Source: Acanthococcus lagerstroemiae (taxonomy: Eukaryota > Arthropoda > Insecta > Hemiptera > Eriococcidae). Taken from it: a stretch of 64,000 bases of DNA. The notes below the pieces were generated by a model. That model was not told where the DNA came from, made no database searches, and saw only the letters and a program-made list of their open reading frames with translations. A program made the translations under genes and the position numbers. The DNA lies in the NCBI GenBank assembly GCA_031841125.1, contig CM063109.1:3882321-3946320 (forward strand), read 5' to 3'. Positions 53,651 through 64,000 of this stretch are shown here, piece by piece (the first letter of the stretch is position 1; each line of letters begins with the position of its first letter).

Positions 53651-53994
53651 GCCCTGCACGGATACTCGCTCGTGATTCCAACTCGCATGTATGAGTGAGT
53701 CACAAGTGAATGAGTAGTACTCATCGACATTAACTCGTGTGAGCGGTTAGATCAGACACGAAATGATCTACTCGCTCATTTGAGTCAACAGATAAGGATG
53801 TACTCGCTCGAACAAGTCAACCAACCTAAGATTCTACCCAAACAGCGAATATGACCTTATCGGTTGACTCGCAAGAGCGAGTACATCATTTCGGTTCTGA
53901 TTTATCCACTCAAAACGAGTCAACTTCGGTGAGTAACTCGTCTGTCCGTTATTTACGCACGAGTTGGTATTATGAGCGAGTATCAGTGCAGGGC
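53651..53994. mobile_element. foldback element with long arms (~344 bp)
   Basis: GCCCTGCAC at 53651 and GTGCAGGGC ending at 53994 mark the tips. The arms continue in mirror: GATACTCGCTC against GAGCGAGTATC, CGAAATGAT-TACTCGCTC against GAGCGAGTACATCATTTCG, and TTGACTCGCAAG-type blocks near the centre. Most of the 344 bp can fold on itself with gaps. No coding capacity. Confidence 0.62.
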
Positions 53995-56189
53995 TCTGAA
54001 TAAAACTCGAAATTTAGGTCAAAATTTAGAGAAGGAATGGGATGGATCCAAGAAATGATAAAGCTATTCGAGAAATAATAAGACCCTTTCAAAGGACAGT
54101 CGAGTGGGCTTTTATTCTTCGATCTGTTACGTAGATTCACGCAGATTAGTTTTCGAATGATCACATACGAGATGCGTGCGTTTTGTTATGCAGTCAAAAT
54201 AAAACAGAGCCGAGGGAGCCATACGCCTGCACTGAACTTTTAATTAGACCAGGGAGTTGAAAGTTGAAAACCCTTCTTCAGCGTTCATGACTGTCGAATA
54301 TCAGCCCGCGATTTAGATTTATAAATACGATCGTGAGTTAAGGACGAATGTACGTTTTTATACCAGTGTTCCCAAGTTCACGTGCCAGAGTATTCTTCGA
54401 AAAACGAATCGAATAATTACGCTTCGAAGCGGTATGTAATATCGTGGAGTATCAAAATAAGTCAAACTTCGTCGGAGCAGAACGATCGTAAAAAAGGAAG
54501 CCGAATTCCAGCTGGGATTAAAAGCTCTTTTTTTCCTATATTTCCCGTCTTCGTACCAGCCCTCGTTCGTATTTTATCAAGGACCAGGAGAAACCTCTAC
54601 TGAAGTTGTAAACGGGAATCGCTTATGGGTATATCTGTTGTACAACAAAAAGTTCACAGTCGTAACTCACGAGGGCGGAATCTTTAAAATATTAATAACA
54701 CCGGAAAGTAATAATATTATCGCGTTTCGGTTTCGCGTGAGGAAAAGGATCTTTTAATTTTAGCTCAACGCCGTTATTCGGTGGCGACGTCTAATCAAAT
54801 TTTATACGAGAGTCGACCGCCGAACACGATTTTATATTTTCTTTGGACACGACGTAGAAAGTTTTAGAGTATACATATAGTTTTTGAAAGTTTGGTGTTG
54901 AAATAAGCATTTGTGCGGGAGCATATACATTCGTGAGATAACAGGGTTATCAGACGCGCTGTCGACAAAATCAGGATCCTACAAATTCGCGAAGCCTTAA
55001 TCTAGCGATGATATGTGGATCGAACGTCCCTTTAAATTTCCAGGGTCCTAAATGAAGTTATTGAACAGACTGCATATCATTCCTCGGTCGTTTCCGAAGT
55101 TTAATTTAGGGCTTTTTAAAAGCACTCCATAACCATCTCACTCAGGTAGCTTCGCAGCATCCACATGTTGAGCCTATACAGCAGTACGAAATAAGTACTA
55201 ACACATAGACAACGACCACAACTTCTCGTTAACCCGCATGCAGGAAATAAATTAATCAGAAAGTACAACATACACGACATACACGTTAATCTTTCGAGCT
55301 TACCTTTTTCCAAATACCAGTAACTTCTTGGCTTATCGATTTCAGTAGCTGCCTGAAGAAGTACACGGACGCGGCGAGTGGCACGCAGAACGGAATCATT
55401 TAGAAAAGATTCGAGAAAATTGTTTTACAACCAAAATGCGATAGCATATAACACGCGAGCATCGAGGATGAACACCGGCGCCGAATAATTTTTTAAGCAC
55501 CTTAGCGTAGCATTCGCGTAATAAACCTAAAACGACATAAGATATCGCAACTTTACCACAGATTTTACCCCGCGTCTGCAGCGTCGTACACTCGATGACG
55601 AGTTTCGTTAAAGTTATAGCTAGTTAATTTGAAGAAAACAAATTTTACACATAAAAATAAGTAAGCTACCTAACCTATATTTACATTCTAATTCGCCTGC
55701 TTTTACATTCTACGAGAATGCAAGTGAATTGAATCTCACACGCCTAACTATAAAGCCTACCTAATAATGAGTTAACGACGATTAAAGGTTATACAGTATA
55801 CACTCTTCCATTACAAAATGAAACCGAAAGTCGTCTGGCTCGTATTCAAAAAATTTATACAGAAACGGTAGACAGCCAATATCAACATGAAAGGTCAACT
55901 TCCTAGTTTTACATATTACAGCGATCCTATATCCACACTTTCGAACTTCACCGGGGTGTAGATAAGGCTGTAACATCGAATGCCACAGAAATGAGTACTG
56001 ACGATAAAACACGCTAACCAATATTGCATACACTCGTTGACTCGTTAGGGTACACAATTCTGAAAGTCCAAAATTTCTACGTTCAGAGTAAATATCAGAG
56101 TTCGAAATTTCAGCGATTTATAATTTTTAGCCCATAAACACCATTCTCAGCGTTTCCGATTTCGAGAACTGAAAATTTCTGCACTAATA

Positions 56190-56660
56190 ATCCTCCACGG
56201 TATAGAGACGGATCCGGGGCTACGAGGAGATGTAGCCCTCATCTTCAGAATCAACCGTACATTTTTATCCGGATTTTTCCACAAAATGCAGCCCCTCATC
56301 CCACTCAGTGAAAAATCCTAGATTCGATAGTGCCGGACTGTATTACAGAAATCTCTTCATTTCTCGAAGATCAGGTATAGATAGCCGCGAGACGAAAGGG
56401 CTCACAATTCTGAGGATTTGAAATTTTTGCACTACGTACTCACTAGGGCAATAAAAAGATACCGCCATGTCACCGAAGCCATCAATCATACACTAAATTG
56501 TACGATGTTTAAAGTATGACTGAAATATCCAGTGAAATGAGATTACCTTAATTTTTTAACCAAGCGCAACCTCTCCTCCCCCACCACAGTGTAATCTTGG
56601 TTTCGACACTGACGGGGTACATTACCAAGATCTCTTCGTTTCTCGAAGAAAGAATGTGGG
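56190..56660. repeat. diverged tandem duplication, ~270-280 bp unit
   Basis: ATCTCTTCATTTCTCGAAGA (near 56350) and ATCTCTTCGTTTCTCGAAGA (near 56629) lie about 280 bp apart, preceded by ATTAC-AGA/CAAG. The blocks GAAATTTTTGCACTA and GAAAATTTCTGCACTA are similarly spaced (about 250 bp). Two diverged units. Confidence 0.4.
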
Positions 56661-56939
56661 AAAAATTTACCCGAGCAGGTTCAAAATTCGAAAAGGGAAC
56701 AACTCGACGAGTTGATCCTTTTTTGAAATAACTACCTCAAAGGCAAGTCCGGAAGTGGTAAAGTAATAGTGTAGTAGATTCCTCCTCACGCCGAATCGAT
56801 GGAAGGACACATGTAAACATGGAATAACGAAAAATGTGAATTTTAGAAAAAATCGTGGATTGATCCCTTTTCGAAATGACTCGTTCAGATATTTTCCTTT
56901 CAGGTTTAAATCTACCAATCTGCCCTGGCCGATACCCTA

Positions 56940-57900
56940 TGTTTGAGGAACAATAAGCTGAAACTGAATATAGAAAGACTACCAAAAATAGAAAGAGAAA
57001 AAAATCAGGATCAAGTATGACCAGGAACGACCGAAGACGACGAAGTCCGACGAAAATGAAAAAATGACTAAGTCTGTCCAAAAATGGCCGAAACAATGAT
57101 AAACAACTGAAACTGACGAAAAGAAAACTTGGGGAAAATACGATTGAATGAGTGCAGGGGTAGAATTTACATTTTCTTGCTTGCAAATTTATATAGCAGG
57201 AATCCGCTTCTTCCACCTTCCACATAAAATTGCAAAATTTCTAATGACGGGAGGGGCTTTCAGAACAGTGTGAGGCATAAACCCCCTTAAGCCCCTTTCC
57301 TGTTGGCGCTTTTCAGTAGCACTCAAATGAATGAGAGAAGAAAACCATCTGAAAGAATTATTTCCATAAATAACAAATTTAACTAAATTTACCCTAAGTT
57401 GACCAAAACTCATCGGAAACAACAAGAAAAGATGAGATGCGACCAAAACTGGTGGCCCATCTAAAAGTAAAAGCCAGCCTAAAACTAAGAACAGGCGAAA
57501 AATGAAAAATACCTTAAAATTGACAAGCATCCCACAACTGAAGACGACCCAATCTGACCAAAGATTACCACAAACCACCGAAAACATAACGGGAGGATCT
57601 GACTAATAATAGCCAACGCGATAAACGCTAATCAGGGGTAACCAAAAAACGATCTTCATTTTTATAACTGAAGACGAACAGATACGATGGAAAATGATTT
57701 GTTTCGTCAAAACTGGACAACAATCTACAATTAAGGGGCATTCCGAAAATAATAGAAGAGCTGAAGACCGAAGAATAGCCCAAAAGTGACTAACAGCACG
57801 AAAATTACGAGCCGCTGAAACTGGAAAGCAGCTCAACACTCACAAAATAGTCCAAACTCAAAATTCACGAAGGGTTCAACTAGAAACAAACCTGCAATAT
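56940..57900. repeat. degenerate A/C-rich array, GACCAAAACTG / GACGAAAAT words
   Basis: Words such as ACCGAAGACGACGAAG, CTGTCCAAAAATGGCCG, GACCAAAACTGGTGGC and ACTGAAGACGACCC recur with irregular spacing. The low T content leaves two overlapping minus-strand frames open (162 and 132 codons); they are Phe/Leu/Ser-rich and show no family resemblance. Confidence 0.4.
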
Positions 57901-60754
57901 TGTAAACAAACGAAAAATGACTGCAACGAAGAAATACGACGCCTGGCTCATGAAACAGAAATTTCGATTAATCGCCGAGGGTTTGCAATTTAAAAACGGA
58001 GACCGGTTGAAGATATTGCTCACAACCAAGTCTAAATCGATCGATCCTCTTCTCTCGAAGTTGTAAATTCAATACCTTTCAATTAAAAAATCGTATGAAT
58101 CCTATAATCATACCAGTCAATCATAAGCGTAAATAGCTTTTCATAAGTGGGAGGGTGTTGAAAATTTCCTCCCGCTTCGTTTGTGGTTCATGTACCACGG
58201 CTTCGTCCTTTCTGCTCTCCATGTGTAATTTTCTAGTTCCCTACGAGGCTTTCCCCTCTTCCCCGATTGCGTCTTCAATTACTGTTATTTCCACACGGAC
58301 ACGTTGAAACTATCATTTCTGTCATTATCAACTATGTATTTCCCACAGACTTCCTGCTCCAAAAATACATCATCACTCATAGTTTTGCGAAAAATCATCT
58401 CTGGCAGATCAGTCAGTTCATATTGGAATACTAGCTGAACATTGGCGCCGCAGTCGTGGCATCTTGATCAGCCCTACTGCCTTACCACCCCGTGTGATGC
58501 TCCTATTGGGCCAAATAGAGAAGATTATTCTCCCACGTTTTGGGTATTGAAAAATTAGGAGGGTAAACTCCAAGGGATTTGAGCGAACGAATCTGTAATA
58601 CCACAATTTTTATATTCAGAGAATCTCACATAACCCCAGCTCAGCTCACTCAGGACAGCGAAGGTTTTCACTTTTTACAACGCAGATCACTCCATGGGTT
58701 CACGTTTCAGTCAGTCAGTTTTTCGAGGTATCAGTCACATAGGATGCACGGGGCAAGGGCAACGGCCCCAAGTAAAATAGCCGAAATTTTCTAGATAAAA
58801 TGTTCGAACAAGTTCGCCAACGTATTTATTACGAGCTTTTCAAGCGACACGTGTTTCAGTTGTTCGATGCATTTTTACTACACGCTATACGCACTTCATA
58901 AAACCATTTCCCAACATACGAGTAACTATCGAGTTTCTCCGTCTAAGGTCGAATATTCGCCTATTATTTTCCATAATTTACGAGGTTAAGAACCTAATTC
59001 CGTTGATTTTCCCCGGTTGTCAGCTTAGACAGCCGTTCTGGCCAAGACAGCTTATAAAATTGCAAATTAAGTTCATCTACAAGGGTAGCAGACTCCCACG
59101 ACAATGCACGCAAGACAACAGCGAGTGGTTCGTTGCCTATTTTCAGAGGTTGTTGCTCTCAGCACATCTGACATTCGAGTGTCTGATACACGTACAATGT
59201 GCCACAGAGATATCAACGAAATCCTGGATATACATCGTAATTAGTTACCGACGTAATTCTGTAATTAACCTTAAAGAGTTTAAGGAATTTAAATTTCAAA
59301 TTACGGGGTAGGTAAAAGCGATGCGATGATCTTCTGCCACGGAACACATCCTCGACACGTATTCTAAAGTCGAATGACCCGAAATTATATTAGGCACTCG
59401 AGTTAGATGTCACGTAGCCTGAAGTCGTAGTATTTTTATTTCTAATTACGCGTATTTAGTATGCGTTATGCAGTCAGCCGGACCTCCGTCTGCGCAGGTA
59501 TATACTTATAATTTTTGGTATTTTTCTCTTCGGTTCCGAAATAAATTGAAACGTGACTGCAGAAATGAAGATTAATGTTCGATCGTTAGGCTTTTTCGCG
59601 CGACTCGGCGTTATTTTTCTTACTGCGATGTGTAAAGCCGCAACCAACTGTTCACACGAGGCTGCTGAGTGAACAAAAAAGAAAATCATTTATCCTTGTT
59701 TTTATAGTGTACGTTTTTCTGTTTCTTTTTTCAATTTTTGGATTACTGTTTCATCTAGAAATATTCTTCGGGGCTAACGAGCCAGCGAAGTTAGCGCAGC
59801 TTCCAAATGGAAATCGCAGAGTTTTTGTCCATACTAGTAATACACTGCGTGGTCTGATCTTCGCTTGACGATTTGTTCGTTAATATTTTTGGTAATTACT
59901 AAGCTACCTAATCGCGTTACTTTCCATTTACGTACATGAGATCCTATTACAGTATCTACTAGTAAAAACAATCGACAGAACTCATCGACCAATCTGAAGT
60001 TCTCAGAGGAGCTCAATTTAACTTCCTTGCTCGAGATACCTTGACAGGGGCGTCAAGTTAGGACCAAGCGAGAGGCAAATCGTTGATCTTGCGGGTTGGC
60101 TGTTCGGAGGCCATTCTCCTGTAATGCTCAACTTTGGGAGTAACAGAGCTTATGTACTCGCAATTCGTCGAATTTTTCCAGTCAACTTAACATTTTTCCA
60201 CTGCGGCAGGGGGGAGAGAAATTAGGCCAAGTTTTATAGAAAACACTTTGAGGTTTCCTGATACATTCACCTAATGGTGGTTTAGTCATACATTTAGGGT
60301 GCGTAGGCTATTTCTGAAAAATATGGCAACTACAAATTTTGAAAATGTTGAAGAATGAAATAATGTATCCTGGAAACGGTCAAATTGAAAATTTACGACA
60401 GTACTGAACTCTGAAAAGGGTGTATTGTGGTAGACTCTATATAAAGTCTGGAAAGTCAGGAACATGTAAAGTTCAGTTTAAATAAAAATGGAGAGGATTT
60501 GGGTGAGAATTTCACTTTTCTGTCATAATTGGCTGATACATCATTTTTTCGCTGTTCTCTAAAACTTTTAAAATGTTGATATCATCACGTTCCTTAATAA
60601 TGGTTTTCACTTTCTTGGGAAGGGAAGAAGGGAGGGGGGAGCCGGAAAGTGTGCGATTGAGCATGAAATTCCACTTTATTAACGAATATTGACATTGGTC
60701 AGGCGAATTCGAATGCTAACTCAAAATTCGACTATAATGGTTGAATATGATTAA

Positions 60755-61030
60755 AAGGTGTGGCAGTTATACAGGAATGATTTTCCCTGACTCTTCCCGG
60801 TTTTCCAGACCATTTTCCAAACTTTCCCAGATATTTTTTCAGCTAGTATTGTACGCAGCTTTGAGAATACTTTGTAGAAGAAATAAGTCATTACGCTTCA
60901 AACTGACATCTATTCTTGAAAAACGTGTATCTATTCTACTTTCATTCTCATTCTTAAAAAGTTCCCTGACTTTGATCAAAATAATAGCAATTCCCTGACT
61001 TTCCTCGTTTCCAGACAGTGGCTACCCTAT
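60755..61030. repeat. interspersed repeat with CCCTGACT...TTTCCAGAC ends
   Basis: TTTTCCCTGACTCTTCCCGG, then TTTTCCAGACC near the left, and AATTCCCTGACTTTCCTCG, TTTCCAGACAGTGGCTACCC at the right share the same words in the same direction. The GTGGCTACCCT end is reminiscent of a widespread animal repeat terminus, but I cannot name the family. Confidence 0.35.
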
Positions 61031-61479
61031 TATAAGCCCTTGAAATTTCGAAGTTAAAAATATGCGGCAAAATTATACGACACCGAAATCTGAATTAAAG
61101 AGTGCTTTCTTCCAAGTTCGATCGAGGTTGATAAATGGATCCCAAGTAACCTACACACTGGGATAGAACGAAGAAACTTTTTATTTGAATTCGGAAGTCA
61201 GATAGAGCTAAAAAGTTGCATTTGAAAATAATGATAGGGCATGCAAAATTTTGTTGAAAAATTTTACAAGTTTTCCACAGCTCAACGCCAGTGAAGTTTC
61301 ACATGAAATTGCACATGTAATCGACATGGTAATTCGATTATCACACAGTTATTTTCATATAAGAATTATTAATGAGCAAAATGAGCGTTATTTATATCCT
61401 GGGGGGGGGGGTAGCGTAGCTGTCTGAGATGAACCCGAATTCCACATTACTGCTGAGCGAGCGTTCACTCGGTACGTAG

Positions 61480-61665
61480 GATGTCCCATAGTGGCCCTGG
61501 CAGAACAGCGCGAATACGAAGCGGAGAGGCGAAATGGGGGCACGAGCCAGCCTCAATTCGTTCCTCTCATCACTGATGCAATACTCCAAAGGGTGATTTC
61601 CGGGGTCGGGGTGCTGTGTCTGGGGAGCCACTTTGGCACGTATGCATCGCCATACGCTCCACCAA
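61480..61665 (-). repeat. dispersed repeat family R1, longest copy at 61.6 kb
   Basis: On the minus strand GGCGATGCATACGTGCC, AAAGTGGCTCCCCAGACAC, GACCCCGGAAATCACCC and GCCCCCATTTCGCC precede GCCAGGGCCACTATGGG. It aligns with 31640-31830 over most of its length and in its first third with 39110-39195. An 11-base G run (61401-61411) lies about 80 bp outside it. Confidence 0.55.
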
Positions 61666-64000
61666 GTGATCCTGAAGAGGGGTTATCTGTCGCTAAATTC
61701 GTTATTATGACAGTAATATCCACCATAAAACTGCCAAAAAGGACTGTGAACTGCTAAAATTGATTAAGTAGTTTAACAATTTCAATTGCATCGTTCGGTT
61801 TTTCCTTTTAGGTCTCCTATTTCATTTTTGATGTGTCGAGCGTAACCTCTGTTCCCAGCAGCAGCATAAGAGGTTTTGATCGAATTGTTAGGGTGGAACA
61901 TAAACGGCATAAAAAGGTTTTAATTTCGTCCATTTCTAAATATTCAGGTCAGGATTCCTCATGGTGCTACAGGGGCAGGAGTTACGCTCGAAACCACATC
62001 TGAAGGGGGAGGGGGAAATACTTACCCGCCACAACATTATTCGGGGGTAAAAATTATCAAATTTACCCCCTCCCCCCTCCATAAATTCAAAGACCAATAA
62101 TTATAGGTATTTATACCTGTAATTATAAAAAAATTTGTAAACGAATTAGTGTTATGTGATACCGCAATTAGTAGAACTGTACCATACAATTAACTCCCAA
62201 AACATATACACAGGGTGTCTAACAAAATCGAAATCTGAAAATAAATGATCTCCGCCTCCCTCCCAATTCGCTATGAATGCGCTAAATAATAAACTAAAGC
62301 TAAATATACTTCTTCCGTCTATAATACCACATTTTCATGGGGGAAAAAACTAATTTTCTTGCATAAGGTAGATGAACCCAACAAGACACGGAGCCCCAAT
62401 ATAAGGCCCAATGTACCGAACTGTAGTGCTATACATTAGACTGCATAAGACGTACAGGATTTTGTGTAACTTGGAGGATTTACGAGTATTATGTTAGTCA
62501 AACGGAATTTATCCAAAAATCAAACATTGGATGGCTGTTGTAGTGATAGTTAGTTAACGATCGACGCCAGATAAGTGAAATTTGAGCAATTTGGAATCGA
62601 GGTATGCGATACTCACAAAAAATAGTGTTCTGGAACCTAATAAGGCCCAAACTGGTAAGATCAATTGATTATCATTTCAGTTATAACTTACTCATAAATT
62701 TCTATTTGAACCATGCCTTACTTTTTATTTACCGAATTTCAGGTCACGCTTATTAGGTATTAGGTTGGGTCTTATTAGGTTATAGGCCCAGCCTTCTTTG
62801 GTGCGTTGACCTTATCAAGTTTTGAAAAAGGGGGTATTTTTATTAGAAAATCTGAGGAACGTAGAGCAGTATAGAAAAATTTCAAGCTAGCAAATTTTTA
62901 AATATTTCAGTAGACGACTTAATAGAATTTTCCAATTCTAAATTCTTTGTTTTCTCTTTGAAGGTATAATTTGCTGATTCTTGAATTTTTAAATGACCAT
63001 GACTGAAAATAAATGACTTAAATGACTAGACACTTTGATACAACATACTACACCCCTCCCCCAAAAATTCACCAATGCCGATGAATGTAGGTCAACATTA
63101 CAAAAAATTACCCCCCCCCAAAAAAAAAAAAAAATCCAGCGACGCCTCTGGAAAATGGAATATGTGGCCGAAAAATCAGAAATATTGTAAATAAAGCTCT
63201 TATACGCTACTTAACCAATTTTAGCATATTACACCCCCGTAACAACATCGCGGCTAGGGGTTAAAGTCAAAATAACCTGAAAAACGAATTCTGTAATTCG
63301 AACACCCTCCTCTCCCTCAAGAATAAATAAAGCCAAATATGGTAATGAACGACTGTAAACTTCATTTGAAACATCCCTCGCGTTGAACCATGGAGAAATT
63401 ACGATATTTTTTAATGGCTGAGGTAATGCTCGAAGGGGGTTCCAGAACTCGGGTGAGAGCAAATGAAAACGAGGAAAAAAATGGAATTTTGTACAATATT
63501 TATACCCGCAAGTGCAACTTTTCAATGACCTACGAATCCAACCTTTGTTGGGCCGTTTTCGATACACCCTACTGTACAACACATGTATATAGAGAGTGAC
63601 TTGACTGAATCGTTACCCCTTGAGATTAATACTAATTGAAACTGACGCTGCCGAGCCTACCTTAATCGAAATCAAATGACACGTGAATCTCTTTCCCATT
63701 CCTGTTCGAGCACAACGAGACACGATAACGAGAAAAGCTAAGCGCACATCCGTATAATTAAGGGCGCGAAATGAAACCAAAGGCACGATCACAATAGGAC
63801 ATCGAACATAGTTATCACTTACAAGACGCGTGTATGTGCAAAAATATAACGCCGTCGCCGACGTTCATTAAATGAAAAATTATTATACACGCGGATCGCG
63901 ATGCTTATGAAACGATTTACAGTTGAATGCGTTTCACGCGAAATTCGAACAGCAGCATCAGAGGAATCAACCGCGGCTCAGGTGAGCAAATTTGCCTTAA

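Larger units (their letters stand above)
44692..64000. other. upstream of RSK exon 1: long 5' intron or promoter side
   Basis: No second gene could be supported in 19.3 kb. Contents: G/C runs at 46218-46227 and 51349-51359, a CT-rich block (47040-48310), an RTE 3' fragment (51620-52080), a GGAACC-rich degenerate stretch (52830-53110), a dispersed repeat copy (53330-53405), a foldback element (53651-53994), degenerate arrays (56190-56660, 56940-57900), a CAGTGGCTACCC-type repeat (60755-61030) and another dispersed repeat copy (61480-61665). 44750-47030, 48650-51290, 54010-56180 and 57900-60700 show nothing I recognise. Confidence 0.6.

Noticed and set aside
56737..57587. Overlapping 162- and 132-codon minus-strand frames
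   Set aside because: They lie in a degenerate repeat with few T on the plus strand, are Phe/Leu/Ser-rich, and resemble no protein I know.

Overview
The window is AT-rich animal nuclear DNA, most likely from an insect; the exact order is uncertain, and a hemipteran is my weak guess. Evidence: a multi-exon gene with GT-AG introns up to about 13.6 kb, non-LTR retrotransposon remains of the Jockey and RTE types, TTAA-flanked piggyBac-like elements, many short inverted-repeat elements, and frequent poly(C)/poly(G) runs. There are no operons and no bacterial, viral or CRISPR features.

One cellular gene can be supported. It is a p90 ribosomal S6 kinase (RSK / S6kII-like) on the minus strand. Fifteen coding exons run from 44691 down to the stop codon at 4194-4196. 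The exon ends join in a single frame for 2202 nt, that is 733 residues plus stop. The product has an AGC-type N-terminal kinase, the regulatory linker with turn and hydrophobic motifs, a CAMK-type C-terminal kinase, an ERK-docking LAQRR motif and a possible PDZ-ligand C-terminus. All catalytic and phosphorylation residues I checked are present. The first exon here opens at a splice acceptor, so at least one further 5' exon (leader or coding) lies upstream, in 44.7-64 kb or beyond.

Layout: 1-4193 is the 3' flank with short palindromic elements; 4194-14600 holds the close-set exons 15 to 6; 14601-21095 is intron 5, with a piggyBac-like element and an RTE fragment; 21096-27634 holds exons 5 to 3; 27635-41269 is the giant intron 2, with a broken Jockey element, a second piggyBac-like element, an RTE fragment, a CpG-rich patch and a degenerate 110-120 bp array; 41270-44691 holds exons 2 and 1; 44692-64000 is upstream intron or promoter-side DNA, with a CT-rich block, a foldback element, an RTE 3' end and several degenerate arrays.

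I see no new multi-gene system. The less ordinary material is in the repeats: a dispersed family with copies near 1.0, 31.7, 39.1, 53.4 and 61.6 kb that I cannot assign to a class; two TTAA-bounded elements sharing a CCCTTAAATRCCAC-type end; short-period degenerate arrays built on CTTAA/GAGTC words at several loci; sixteen C or G runs of nine or more bases; and a Met in place of the Thr gatekeeper in the C-terminal kinase.
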